Source of the DNA: Thalassospira povalilytica
Lineage (GTDB): Bacteria > Pseudomonadota > Alphaproteobacteria > Rhodospirillales > Thalassospiraceae
Direction: 5' to 3'
Assembly (NCBI RefSeq): GCF_002844235.1
Contig: NZ_PGTS01000002.1
Span: 806,001-870,000, forward strand
DNA length: 64,000 nucleotides
The notes below the pieces were generated by a model. The model was not told where the DNA came from, ran no database searches, and saw only the letters and a list, made by a program, of their open reading frames with translations. Shown one piece after another: positions 1-8,466 of the stretch. Each line of letters starts with the position of its first letter. Within the stretch, counting starts at the first letter, position 1. The translations under genes and the position numbers were made by a program.

Positions 1-296
1 GCGGTTTTCAGGCCGAAGGATGCGAGATGGATACCAATCATCCGATGATGACGATGATTGGCGATATCCATCAGGAAGTGACCGGAAACACGATTAAAAA
101 CTATGCCTCGACCGCGACCACGGATGCGCGTTTCTTCCAGATTTACGGCAATATCCCGGCCACCTGTTACGGGCCCAAAGCCGAACGGATTCACGGCATT
201 GATGAACGGGTTTCAATCGCATCGATGATGGAAGTCACCGAGGTCCTTGCGCTGTTCATTGCAGACTGGTGCGGTGTGCAAAAGCGTGATAGCTAA
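1..296 (+). CDS. M20 family deacylase (ArgE/DapE type), C-terminal fragment
   Basis: The reading frame is open from base 3 and runs to a TAA at 294-296, so the gene starts upstream of the window. The 98 visible residues match the C-terminal end of ArgE/DapE-type zinc amidohydrolases: a YGPKAERIHGIDERV stretch, which in this family carries the last metal-ligand histidine (IHGIDE), followed by a helix that closes the catalytic domain. Such enzymes remove an N-acyl group from amino acids or similar amines. A RidA gene follows 42 bases downstream on the same strand, so the two are probably co-transcribed. The substrate cannot be told from this fragment. Confidence 0.8.
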   Translation, partial: GFQAEGCEMDTNHPMMTMIGDIHQEVTGNTIKNYASTATTDARFFQIYGNIPATCYGPKAERIHGIDERVSIASMMEVTEVLALFIADWCGVQKRDS

Positions 297-338
297 ACCC
301 GAATAAATTATTCAATTTTGTCACCAAAGGAGAGCTTC

Positions 339-686
339 ATGAGCGTTCAACGTTTCCACACCGGCCCGCGTATGAGCCAGGCCGTTGTTCACGGCAACAC
401 CATCTATCTTGCAGGCCAGGTTGGCGATCCCAAAAGCGACGTGACCAACCAGACCAAAGAATGCCTGGCAAAGGTTGACGCACTTCTGGCCGAATGCGGT
501 TCGAGCAAGGAAAACATCCTGTCGACCACCATCTGGCTGGCTGACATGAAAGACTTCGCTGCCATGAACGAAATCTGGGATGCATGGGTACCGCAGGGCC
601 ACACCCCGGCACGTGCATGCGGCGAGGCAAAGCTTGCCACCCCGGAATACCTTGTCGAATTCATCGTGGTTGCGGCAAAACCGTAA
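339..686 (+). CDS. RidA family enamine/imine deaminase
   Basis: A 115-residue protein of the YjgF/YER057c/UK114 family. These trimeric cytosolic enzymes hydrolyse reactive enamine/imine intermediates released by PLP enzymes to keto acids and ammonia. Visible family features are the GNTIYLAGQVG strand, the TIWLADMKDFAAMN segment and the HTPARAC segment, where the family's substrate-binding Arg lies. The length is typical. I chose the ATG at 339 because AAAGGAG lies 6 bases upstream; a TTG start at 318 would add seven residues with no better ribosome site. It probably works with the M20 deacylase just upstream. A second RidA lies at 11628. A strong terminator follows. Confidence 0.9.
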   Translation: MSVQRFHTGPRMSQAVVHGNTIYLAGQVGDPKSDVTNQTKECLAKVDALLAECGSSKENILSTTIWLADMKDFAAMNEIWDAWVPQGHTPARACGEAKLATPEYLVEFIVVAAKP

Positions 687-704
687 TCGGATCGATCCGA
701 ACAC

Positions 705-739
705 AAAAGCCCGGCATATCCCCATATGCCGGGCTTTTT
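705..739. terminator. Bidirectional rho-independent terminator
   Basis: Near-perfect hairpin with arms AAAAGCCCGGCATAT and ATATGCCGGGCTTTT around a four-base loop, with a T-run on the plus side and an A-run on the other. It sits between the convergent RidA gene (plus) and the hydrolase-OsmC gene (minus) and can serve both. Confidence 0.85.
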
Positions 740-756
740 GTTTGGGATGCCTCGGG

Positions 757-1989
757 TCAGGCCCCGTGTTCCCGGGTCACAATCACGGAACTGGCTTCTA
801 GTGTCCGGTGGACCGGGCATTTATCCGCGATTTCAAGCAGCCGCTTGCGCACGTCATCGGTAAAATCACCATGCAGGGTGATCAGGCGTTCAAACCGGTC
901 AATCTTGCCCGACTTGCCGATTTTTTCCGACGCACATTCCGCGCAATCATCCGCGTGAATTTTCTGATGGCGGATTTCAACCCGGATGCCATCAACCGGT
1001 ATTTGTTTGTGATCGGCATACATGCGAAGCGTCATGACCGTGCAGGCCCCAAGCCCAGCCGCAAGAAAATCATAGGGTGACGGACCGCTGTCAAACCCGC
1101 CGACATTTTCCGGCTCATCGGCAATCATGCGATGGTGCCCGGCAATGACCATTGACTGGAATTTGCCAAGACCGGTTTCGCGCACCACCACGCCTTCGGC
1201 CGGTTCCGGAATGTCTTCCACGGCTTTTGGAATATAACGCGTCGCCCATGCGGCAATCACCGTTGCCACATATTGGGCATCATCGGGATTGCGCAGCAAA
1301 TGGTCCGCATCATCAAGGGAGACAAAGCTTTTGGGATGTTTGGCCGCATCATAAATCCGCCCGGCATTTTCAATCCCCACCGTCTGATCCATCGGTGCAT
1401 GCAACACCAGCAACGCCTTGTGCAGCCTGGCCACCGATTTTTCGATGCTGTGATTGCGCAGATCATCGACAAATTGCCGCTTGATCACAAAGGGACGCCC
1501 GCCAAGCGATACTTCCGCCTGCCCGTCGCGGTCGATATCGGCAAGGTAATCGTCAAAATTATGGGTGACATGTTCGACATCGGCCGGGGCACCGATGGTG
1601 GCAATTGCCGTTGCCTCGGGCACGCTATCGGCCACGGCAAGAACCGCCGCCCCGCCCAGCGAATGGCCGATCAAAAGTTTGGGCGCGGCAAATTCATGAC
1701 GCATGAAATCCGCCGCGCGTCGCAGGTCTTCAAGGTTCGACGTAAAATTGGTCGATGAAAAATCCCCACCCGATCCACCAAGCCCGGTAAAATCAAATCG
1801 CAAAACGCCGATCCCCTGCAAGGTCAGGGACTGGGCAATTTTGCGCGCCGCAGTCAAATCCTTGCTGCAGGTAAAGCAATGGGCAAACAGCGCATAGGCC
1901 CGCACCGGCCCGACCGGCAAATCCAGCCTTGCGGCCAGTTGCGCGCCATGGGCACCTTCGAATGTCAGTTTGATGGGCTTGACCGGCAT
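757..1989 (-). CDS. Bifunctional alpha/beta hydrolase / OsmC family protein
   Basis: A 410-residue fusion. The N-terminal half (about 1-255) is a serine hydrolase: nucleophile elbow GHSLGG with Ser110, a likely acid at Asp201 and His230 in DADHLL. The C-terminal half (about 265-405) is an OsmC/Ohr domain with the two redox cysteines Cys316 (LGACTVMT) and Cys391 (CPVHRTLE), as in thiol-dependent organic hydroperoxide reductases. The fusion is known in many proteobacteria; its natural substrate is unclear, perhaps an acylated or peroxidised lipid fragment. The frame is open further upstream, but the ATG at 1989 has GGAGA seven bases before it and begins the conserved MPVKPIKLTFEG start. Longer versions would run into the divergent GNAT gene. 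Confidence 0.88.
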   Translation of the reverse strand: MPVKPIKLTFEGAHGAQLAARLDLPVGPVRAYALFAHCFTCSKDLTAARKIAQSLTLQGIGVLRFDFTGLGGSGGDFSSTNFTSNLEDLRRAADFMRHEFAAPKLLIGHSLGGAAVLAVADSVPEATAIATIGAPADVEHVTHNFDDYLADIDRDGQAEVSLGGRPFVIKRQFVDDLRNHSIEKSVARLHKALLVLHAPMDQTVGIENAGRIYDAAKHPKSFVSLDDADHLLRNPDDAQYVATVIAAWATRYIPKAVEDIPEPAEGVVVRETGLGKFQSMVIAGHHRMIADEPENVGGFDSGPSPYDFLAAGLGACTVMTLRMYADHKQIPVDGIRVEIRHQKIHADDCAECASEKIGKSGKIDRFERLITLHGDFTDDVRKRLLEIADKCPVHRTLEASSVIVTREHGA

Positions 1990-2089
1990 GGATGTCTCCG
2001 TGTCTGCAAACCGAAAAACGGCTTTGATTACATGGAATTCACGGTAAAGTTTCGAACGTCTTTTTCCACCATAACAAGCGCCCCACATC

Positions 2090-2602
2090 ATGACCATTCT
2101 TGAAACACCGCGCACCATCCTGCGCGAAGCCAACCATGACGATGCCCCGTTCATCCTGCAACTACTGAACGAACCGGGCTGGATCCGGTTCATCGGCGAT
2201 CGCAATATCCATGATCTAGCCGCTGCGCGCGATTACATCGATCTGCGCTTTCGCGAGAATTATGAAAAGCTGGGATTTGGAATGTGTGTTGCCGTTGAAA
2301 AGACCACCCGAAACCCGATTGGCCTGATCGGTTTTGTCAAACGCGAAACCCTTGATGCGCCCGATATCGGCTATGCCGTGACCGAGGCCCACCAAGGCAA
2401 GGGATATGCCTATGAAGTTTGTTCTGCCCTGCTTGATCATGGCTGGAACGTCTATGGCTTTGACAAGGTTTACGGGTATTGCCTGCCTGACAACGGCCCA
2501 TCCATTCACATGCTGGAAAAGCTTGGCCTGACATTCCTGCGTGATCAGGATGTCAATCTGTCGGGCGAGATGTGCCGACTTTATATGGCAATCCGCCCAT
2601 AG
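2090..2602 (+). CDS. GNAT N-acetyltransferase, RimJ/RimL type
   Basis: A 170-residue acetyltransferase of the family that uses acetyl-CoA to acetylate protein N-termini or small amines. It opens with LETPRTILREA, the usual first strand of RimJ/RimL-like GNATs. It contains an IGLIGFVKRE core strand, an EAHQGKGYAYE acetyl-CoA pyrophosphate loop (Q/RxxGxG/A type) around residues 98-108, and a final DNGPSIHMLEKLGL segment. Acceptor not predictable. It diverges from the hydrolase-OsmC gene and ends at a strong terminator. Confidence 0.88.
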   Translation: MTILETPRTILREANHDDAPFILQLLNEPGWIRFIGDRNIHDLAAARDYIDLRFRENYEKLGFGMCVAVEKTTRNPIGLIGFVKRETLDAPDIGYAVTEAHQGKGYAYEVCSALLDHGWNVYGFDKVYGYCLPDNGPSIHMLEKLGLTFLRDQDVNLSGEMCRLYMAIRP

Positions 2603-2610
2603 GCCCAAAA

Positions 2611-2643
2611 GAAAACCCCGCATCGATGACTGCGGGGTTTTCC
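2611..2643. terminator. Bidirectional rho-independent terminator
   Basis: Stem GAAAACCCCGCA / TGCGGGGTTTTC with an eight-base loop, located between the convergent GNAT and thioesterase genes. Confidence 0.8.
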
Positions 2644-2646
2644 ATT

Positions 2647-3144
2647 TTACTTGCGGCGAATGCCGATTTTGCGTCCGACCCCGGACGGGATCGGAAGTTC
2701 GGCATGGGCTTCGCGGATCCGGTTAAGGGTCGTCATGATATCATCGGGAAACGGGGCCGACCGGCGTTCCGCCATATTGATATGCATGGTGATGATTTCG
2801 TTGGTCGAGGCCAGCCAGCCTTCGGTGCCATGGCGCATTTCATGATACATGTGAATGCGTTTCTGATCGCAATCAAGCACCCTTGTATAGATGACGAACG
2901 GGTCATCCTGATGAATTTCCCGATCATAGGTCACATGCATTTCAAGCCCGAAAGTCGACCCGCCGCGCCGTTCGGGATAGGTATATCCCATCCCCACCGC
3001 ATCAAGAAATGCCATCGATCCCAGATCAAAGGCAACGACGTAATAGCCGACATTCATATGCCCGTTGAAATCAATCCATTCCGGTTTGATTTTGCCACGA
3101 AACGCTTCGAGCGGTTCCGGGGCGAACAGATCGGCACTGATCAT
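2647..3144 (-). CDS. Hot-dog fold acyl-CoA thioesterase family protein
   Basis: A 165-residue 4HBT-type thioesterase. The active-site motif DFNGHMNVGYY (around residues 24-34) has the Asp and the GHxN of 4-hydroxybenzoyl-CoA-type enzymes, and the IHMYHEMRH strand is typical of single hot-dog subunits. It should hydrolyse an acyl-CoA in the cytosol. Related domains occur as betainyl-CoA thioesterases beside carnitine dehydrogenases, but nothing here proves that substrate. Its ATG overlaps the stop of the cyclodeaminase gene upstream by four bases (ATGA), so translation is coupled and the two enzymes probably share a pathway. Confidence 0.82.
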   Translation of the reverse strand: MISADLFAPEPLEAFRGKIKPEWIDFNGHMNVGYYVVAFDLGSMAFLDAVGMGYTYPERRGGSTFGLEMHVTYDREIHQDDPFVIYTRVLDCDQKRIHMYHEMRHGTEGWLASTNEIITMHINMAERRSAPFPDDIMTTLNRIREAHAELPIPSGVGRKIGIRRK

Positions 3145-4082
3145 TTTTCGACCGCCTTTACCACGGCGACCGCGGCAAAGAAATCTTCAAGCGAATGACC
3201 GACCGATTTGAAAACCGTGCATTCCCCGTCGCTTTGACGTCCGGAAACGTCCCCACGGGTCAGACCGAACAGATCACCCAGGATATCGGTTTTGGCGATC
3301 GCACCACTATTGATCGCCTGAACCACATCGCCGCCTTCGGCACTGGCCCCTTCGAAGCTGTCGACAAAGATCCGGCATTTTGCCATCACGCCATCATCGG
3401 TTTCGCGCATGGTTGGTTTGAAGGCACCGACCAGATCAACATGGGTGCCGTCGCGCAGCCAATCACCGCGCACAAGCGGTTCGGTCGAAAGGGTGGCGCA
3501 TGAAATCAGGTCTGCGGACTTACAGGCCGTTTCAAGATCATCAGTACCCGACGCATTGAAGCCAAGTTCGGCAATTTCCGCGGCAAGCTTTGTCGCCTTA
3601 TCGGCATTGCGGTTCCAGATCGTGACATTTTTGATCGGGCGCACCGATGCATGGGCCTTGATCAATTGCGGGGCCATCGCACCCGATCCGACCATGACCA
3701 TGTCAGTCGCATCCTTGCGCGCCAGATAATCCGCCGCCAGGGCCGATGCCGCGGCCGTGCGGCGCGTGGTCAGTTTGGTACCATCAATCACGGCGGATGG
3801 CTGACCGGTTACCGCATCCAGAAGAACATAGGTTCCCGAAACCGCCGGAAGATTGCGCGCCGAATTCCCCGGCACCACGGCGGCGATTTTCACCCCCGCG
3901 GCCCCGTCCTTTTGCCAGGCCGGCATGATCAGGAAAGTCGCATCATCCTCGTTGCTGCGTTCCATGTTGAAATGGCTGCGCAGCGGGGCTTCGCACCCTT
4001 GGGCAAATCCGTTGCGCAGGGCTTCGACCAGGTCCCGGGGCGATACAAATTTGTCGATATCTTCAGCAGTGATGAAACGCAT
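3141..4082 (-). CDS. Ornithine cyclodeaminase / mu-crystallin family protein
   Basis: A 313-residue NAD(P)-dependent protein. Family features are Lys65 (GVKIAAVVPGN), the Arg pair in TKLTTRRTAAASALA (about 104-118), the Rossmann loop GSGAMA (about 132-137) and Asp216 in HVDLVGAF, the position of the catalytic Asp. The family includes ornithine cyclodeaminase, alanine dehydrogenase and ketimine reductases, and sequence reading cannot separate them. It is first in a two-gene minus-strand operon with a thioesterase, which argues against simple ornithine to proline conversion. About 130 non-coding bases separate it from the hydrolase gene upstream. Confidence 0.85.
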   Translation of the reverse strand: MRFITAEDIDKFVSPRDLVEALRNGFAQGCEAPLRSHFNMERSNEDDATFLIMPAWQKDGAAGVKIAAVVPGNSARNLPAVSGTYVLLDAVTGQPSAVIDGTKLTTRRTAAASALAADYLARKDATDMVMVGSGAMAPQLIKAHASVRPIKNVTIWNRNADKATKLAAEIAELGFNASGTDDLETACKSADLISCATLSTEPLVRGDWLRDGTHVDLVGAFKPTMRETDDGVMAKCRIFVDSFEGASAEGGDVVQAINSGAIAKTDILGDLFGLTRGDVSGRQSDGECTVFKSVGHSLEDFFAAVAVVKAVEK

Positions 4083-4209
4083 GTGCCTTCCTGTAGAATT
4101 ATTTTTGATTTCAGTTTGGTAGCGGACGTTTTTTATACCACGTCAGGACCGCCCCGTCACAGGACGAGCACCGGTTTTTTATGCTGTTTTTTATGGAAAT
4201 TGCCGTCGT

Positions 4210-5076
4210 TTAGGGCAGAAGAAACCGCTTGAGATGCCCAAACAGTGACCCCGTGCCCAAAAAGACTTCTTCAAGCACGGTAAAGTGGTTTGCCCCCCAT
4301 GCCTTATAGACCGGGACCTTGTGCCCGGCGCTACCACAATAGGCGCCATAGGCATCACTTTGACGGACGAATTCCGGGCTTTCATTACCGCCGACAATCA
4401 CCATCATCCGCACATCCACCGGCACCGCATCAAGCATCGGCGAGTTATCGGCCGCAGACGCCGCATCAAGCCGGATATCCTCATTCAGCGTCGTATGACG
4501 GATCGGTTCGAGATCAAACACACCCGATATCGGAACAACGGCGGAAAATGGTGCCGGATCGCCAAGCGTTTCTTCCCAGTCATGGGTGGCAAGACGGGCC
4601 ACAATTTGACCGCCCGCCGAATGGCCGGAAATCGAAATGCGGTCGCGATCACCGTTAAAGTCTTCGATATGGCGATAGATATAATCAATACAGCGCACGG
4701 CTTCGTCGGTGATATCAGCCACCGTTACATCCGGGCACAGATCATAATTCGGGCAAATCACGGTAAACCCGGCCGCCACCAGATCACGGGCGACAAAGGC
4801 GTAATCCTTTTTGTCCTGGCTGCGCCAATATCCGCCATGGAAAAACACATGAACCGGTGCCCCCGGTTCCGATGCCATGAAAACATCCATGGTTTCCTTG
4901 GGACCGTCGCCAAAGCGGACATCGATCTTGCCGCCAAGCTGGGCACGCGTTTCATCGGACAGTTTCACAAACCGTTCGAAATGGGTCATGAATTCCGGCA
5001 CGGTTTCGCGCGGATTATATTGCCATTCAAGTTCAGCAGATGTGAAACCACCCCAAGCCATCGGCACCTCGGACAT
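4210..5076 (-). CDS. Alpha/beta hydrolase, kynurenine formamidase-like
   Basis: A serine hydrolase with the HGGYW oxyanion motif (residues 80-84), nucleophile GHSAGG (Ser153) and a C-terminal GANHF histidine (His264). This layout matches arylformamidase/kynurenine formamidase-like carboxylesterases, which hydrolyse N-formylkynurenine in tryptophan breakdown. No other kynurenine-pathway gene is in view, so it may be a generic esterase or amidase. The frame is open upstream to 5184, adding 36 basic residues that look unlike the family; I prefer the start at 5076 (MSEVPMAWGG), although neither start has a strong ribosome site. Confidence 0.8.
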   Translation of the reverse strand: MSEVPMAWGGFTSAELEWQYNPRETVPEFMTHFERFVKLSDETRAQLGGKIDVRFGDGPKETMDVFMASEPGAPVHVFFHGGYWRSQDKKDYAFVARDLVAAGFTVICPNYDLCPDVTVADITDEAVRCIDYIYRHIEDFNGDRDRISISGHSAGGQIVARLATHDWEETLGDPAPFSAVVPISGVFDLEPIRHTTLNEDIRLDAASAADNSPMLDAVPVDVRMMVIVGGNESPEFVRQSDAYGAYCGSAGHKVPVYKAWGANHFTVLEEVFLGTGSLFGHLKRFLLP

Positions 5077-5259
5077 TGCGGGACTGAACGTCACAGGATT
5101 TGACGTCCTGTTTCGATCTTTCTTCAATTTTACCCTGTTTGCAATCACTTCGGATAAGGGATGCGTATTTTTACGCGTTTTCATACCCGGCGATTGATTG
5201 GTCGGGACCGGAATGCGAAACTGCTGGAAACAATTTTTATATCAACCGGATAGCACCCC

Positions 5260-5751
5260 ATGTCCCTGCCCCGTTCCTGCCCGTTTCCGTCCACGGATAC
5301 CGACCGCACCCGTATCTGGGAAATGCTGGTTTTGCGTGATATTGCGGCCTTTGTCGCCGCCGACTGGTCAATGGTTGCGGATGATTTCAAGGCAGACGGG
5401 TTTTACGCGATTGATGCCTGCAAATCCGATAATCCCGATGACTGGAAAATGATGTTTCCCGATCTTGGTGCCTATCGCGATGAATGGCTGCGCCAGGCCG
5501 TCGAAGCCCAAAAGATCGACTTTGCCGAGGACCTGTTTGACGGGGTATTTCGCGCCACCAGACTTGAAAAAATCGACATCACCGGCAACCGGGCACTGGT
5601 GCGCAAACATTTTAACGGGCGCATCAAAAAAGCAGACGGCACAGAAGACCGTCTGCTTTGGAAAACCCATTATTACTGCGAAAAGCAGCCGGATGGAAAA
5701 TGGCTGATTACCGGGTTTACCGGCTATCTGCCCAACCATGACCCGGCGTAA
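5260..5751 (+). CDS. NTF2/SnoaL-like protein
   Basis: A 163-residue cytosolic protein without signal peptide or membrane segment. Its helix-rich N-terminal half (IWEMLVLRDIAAFVAADWSMVADDF) followed by strands such as TRLEKIDITGNRALVRKHFNG and LLWKTHYYC fits the NTF2-like cone fold. Proteins of this fold are often isomerases, hydratases or ligand binders. No catalytic assignment is possible. It stands alone on the plus strand between two minus-strand genes. Confidence 0.6.
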   Translation: MSLPRSCPFPSTDTDRTRIWEMLVLRDIAAFVAADWSMVADDFKADGFYAIDACKSDNPDDWKMMFPDLGAYRDEWLRQAVEAQKIDFAEDLFDGVFRATRLEKIDITGNRALVRKHFNGRIKKADGTEDRLLWKTHYYCEKQPDGKWLITGFTGYLPNHDPA

Positions 5752-5783
5752 ATCCCGGGTTCATCCAACACATTTTCGTTTGA

Positions 5784-6854
5784 TTACAGAACCTTGCCGC
5801 GCGCTTCCACATCGACGGTTTGGATCGCATCACCGCGCACCAGATGCACCTGATCAAGCATATTGCTGACCACGCAGACATGGTTGGGGATGATTTCAAT
5901 CCGTTCGCCAATTTCAAACGGGGTCAGACCCGCGTCAAAATGCAAAATGCCGTGTTCTTCGGAGAGCCCGACCACAGCAACATCGGGATGACCAACGACA
6001 TAGCCATACCCGTCAAGTCCCAGAAGATCAGATGTCAGAACCTTGGACCCGGCATCAATGATCGCGCGGCCCGGGGCCGGAAGCGACACGATTTCGGTCA
6101 AAACACGAAGCGCACAATCATCTTCCGCACACACACCACGCGCCATCAGCGACCGGTCATTATAGATATAGGTTCCGATACGGTATTCGGTGATATTGGC
6201 GACCTCGTGGGCCTTCCACATGTCCGGAGTTCCGCCGGAACTTCTGATCGGGCAGTCAATGCCGACCGCCGCAAGCTTGGTCATCGCATCCCCAAAGAAT
6301 GCCGCAACCTTGTCACCACCCCCGGCCGCCGGATAGGTCATCAGACCAGCAAAGGATATGCCCGGAAGGGTCTTGATCTTTTGCGCAAGCTCCAGGGCCG
6401 CCTGCGGGGTCTGAACGCCGCAGCGCCCACCACCGGTATCGCATTCAATCAGGATTTCAAGCGGCTTGGCACTATCGGCAAAGGCACGCGACAGACCATT
6501 GATCACCGGGAGGTTATCGGCCACCACGCGAAGGGTTTTGACCCGGTCAAACAAAGCCCGCAGACGGGCAAGTTTGCGATCCCCCAACACGTTATAGGTC
6601 AGAAGAATGTCATCCATGCCAGCATCGGCCATGACTTCGGCCTCGCCGATTTTCTGACAGGTAATCCCCTTGGCCCCGGCATCAAGTTGCTGTTTGGCAA
6701 AGGCCGGAAGTTTGTGGGTTTTGATATGGGGGCGCAGCGCAATCCCATGCTTGTCGCAATAGGCCTGATAGGCATCGATATTCCGATCGACCGTATCAAG
6801 ATTGACCACCGCACAAGGCGTATCAAGTTCGGGATATTGCGGTGAACGGGTCAT
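5784..6854 (-). CDS. DSD1-family PLP enzyme (D-threonine aldolase / D-serine or D-glucosaminate dehydratase-like)
   Basis: A 356-residue fold-type III PLP enzyme: alanine-racemase-like barrel with the PLP lysine in RPHIKTHK (Lys45), then a D-serine-dehydratase-like C-terminal domain. His325 and Cys327 (NHVCVV) match the zinc/metal ligands of eukaryotic-type D-serine dehydratase. The family covers D-threonine aldolases, D-serine dehydratases and, from memory, the Pseudomonas D-glucosaminate dehydratase. It is last in a minus operon behind an M81 hydrolase and a TRAP importer. The divergent operon encodes RidA and a KDG-kinase-like enzyme, which favours the dehydratase reading: amino-sugar acid to 2-keto-3-deoxy acid plus ammonia. 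The substrate remains an inference. Confidence 0.85.
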   Translation of the reverse strand: MTRSPQYPELDTPCAVVNLDTVDRNIDAYQAYCDKHGIALRPHIKTHKLPAFAKQQLDAGAKGITCQKIGEAEVMADAGMDDILLTYNVLGDRKLARLRALFDRVKTLRVVADNLPVINGLSRAFADSAKPLEILIECDTGGGRCGVQTPQAALELAQKIKTLPGISFAGLMTYPAAGGGDKVAAFFGDAMTKLAAVGIDCPIRSSGGTPDMWKAHEVANITEYRIGTYIYNDRSLMARGVCAEDDCALRVLTEIVSLPAPGRAIIDAGSKVLTSDLLGLDGYGYVVGHPDVAVVGLSEEHGILHFDAGLTPFEIGERIEIIPNHVCVVSNMLDQVHLVRGDAIQTVDVEARGKVL

Positions 6855-6910
6855 GAAAAACGTCCTTTGATATTCGGTGGTGACGCGAAGGGTGCAGTGG
6901 CAATCGACAA

Positions 6911-8380
6911 TCAGCCTGCCTTTTGGGCAAACGGATCATCGACAATCGGCCAAAGCGGACGTTTGACATGACGGTATCCGTTGGTTTTCGGATCCGACGG
7001 ATAAGGACCATGCACATCGATATAGATGATCTCGCCCGCGATCTTGGCGAAGGCATCGTAGAAGTGATTGGTCGATTTGATAAACAGATATTTTTTTGAT
7101 TTCGGATCGATGCCCATGTTGGAAAACAGGCTGGGATCGAAACTTTGCGACCGGTTGGTGTTCAAGATGACCTCACCCCCGCCCGGAAGTTCAATCACCG
7201 CGCAATCGCCAAGCGGCACGATGCTTTGGCCGAAATACTGCCAGGCATCGCGTTCAAGCTTTTTGACCACCACCTCGGCATCAATGGGTGCGCCCGCATG
7301 GGCCCCGGTTTTCCCGCCAAAGCGCAGCGGCAATGTCGCGCCCTCACCAGCCGAGAAACAGGTCTTTACCGCCATCGGATCCCAAAGGGTGCCAAAGGCA
7401 TAATCGGAAAGCCCGCGTTCCATCACCGCACGCAGCAAAATCGTGCTGTCGCCCGGAACCCCGCCACCCGGATTATCCCAGACATCGGTCAGAACAATCG
7501 GCTGTGCATCGGATGCCAATGCCTGATCAAGGGCGGCTTCGGGTTTGAGGAATGTCGGGCGGGTGGCCCCACGGAAACCAAACAACTCAACCCCCAGGTC
7601 TCGTGCTATCTGTGTGGCTTCCGCAGGGTTATTGTTGGTGGTGACAACGACCTTGGCCCCAAGATCGGGAACGTCACCAGCCATAAATCCGTGAATGAAC
7701 GATATCGACAGGATATCGCCCGTGCCTTCCATATCCTTTGCCCGGTCGATAAAGGACCGCATCGGTTCGCGCGATGTCGGCAGAACTTCGATCATGTGGC
7801 AATCAAACACCGCCTTGGTCGGGGTGATTTCACCGCGCAAGGTGCGCAGGACAAGATCAACAACCGCCCGGCCGGTTTCGACAAAATCGGTATGGGGGAA
7901 TTCCTTGAACGCCACGATAATGTCGGCATTGTCGACCCGAAGTGCTGTCAAATGACTATGCGGATCGAAACTGGTGCCGATCACGACATCCGGACCGACC
8001 AGATCGCGAATGCGCGAAATCAGGTCACCTTCGCAATCAAGATAATCCTGCGCCACCATTGCCCCGTGCAGGCCAAGGATCACGCCATCCACCGGCATGG
8101 CCGCGCGCAACTGACCAAGAACCTCGTCACGGAGCTGTTCATACGTCTCGCGGCTGACCAACCCGCCCGGTTCGGCCCAGGTTGCGGTTCCTTCGATCAG
8201 TTCCCAGCCTTCCTTGGCAGCGCGAAGACGGCCTTCGGTAAAGACGGCACTGCACAGCGTCGGTGTGACCGGATGTTGGCCGGGAGGTGCGTAAAAGCTT
8301 TCCTGAAAATCGGAAAAATCAGTTCTTAAAGGGGAAAATGTATTGGTCTCGGTTGCAATCGAGGCGCAAAAAATCCGCAT
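6911..8380 (-). CDS. M81 family metallopeptidase (MlrC-like)
   Basis: A 489-residue protein. The start MRIFCASIATETNTFSP, the GLHGAMVAQD segment and TSFDPHSHLT are hallmarks of M81/MlrC proteins, zinc amidohydrolases named after the microcystin-degrading MlrC. The histidines and acids in GLHGA, DPHSH and the ETNTF motif are the expected metal-site residues. A TTG ten codons upstream is also open; the ATG at 8380 gives the family-typical N-terminus. Between the TRAP genes and the DSD1 enzyme, it probably hydrolyses an amide or related bond in the imported compound before the PLP enzyme acts. A microcystin role is not implied. Confidence 0.87.
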   Translation of the reverse strand: MRIFCASIATETNTFSPLRTDFSDFQESFYAPPGQHPVTPTLCSAVFTEGRLRAAKEGWELIEGTATWAEPGGLVSRETYEQLRDEVLGQLRAAMPVDGVILGLHGAMVAQDYLDCEGDLISRIRDLVGPDVVIGTSFDPHSHLTALRVDNADIIVAFKEFPHTDFVETGRAVVDLVLRTLRGEITPTKAVFDCHMIEVLPTSREPMRSFIDRAKDMEGTGDILSISFIHGFMAGDVPDLGAKVVVTTNNNPAEATQIARDLGVELFGFRGATRPTFLKPEAALDQALASDAQPIVLTDVWDNPGGGVPGDSTILLRAVMERGLSDYAFGTLWDPMAVKTCFSAGEGATLPLRFGGKTGAHAGAPIDAEVVVKKLERDAWQYFGQSIVPLGDCAVIELPGGGEVILNTNRSQSFDPSLFSNMGIDPKSKKYLFIKSTNHFYDAFAKIAGEIIYIDVHGPYPSDPKTNGYRHVKRPLWPIVDDPFAQKAG

Positions 8381-8425
8381 GGCCCGTGCCTTTGTTATTG
8401 GTCTTATCAAATTGGAAAATGGAAT

Positions 8426-8453
8426 CCGAAGGGGCAGAACCCTGCCCCTTCGG
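8426..8453 (-). terminator. Intra-operon hairpin after the TRAP binding-protein gene
   Basis: Perfect 12-base stem CCGAAGGGGCAG / CTGCCCCTTCGG with a four-base loop, between dctP (ends 8467) and the M81 gene (starts 8380). On the minus transcript it is followed only by a weak T-rich stretch, so it may be a partial terminator or an RNA-stabilising end that keeps binding-protein transcript above the downstream enzymes. Confidence 0.6.
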
Positions 8454-8466
8454 CAGATGGAACGGC

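Noticed and set aside
5820-6845. 341-codon plus-strand frame opposite the DSD1 gene
   Set aside because: Shadow of the PLP enzyme gene; composition rich in Gly/His/Arg and no recognisable domain.
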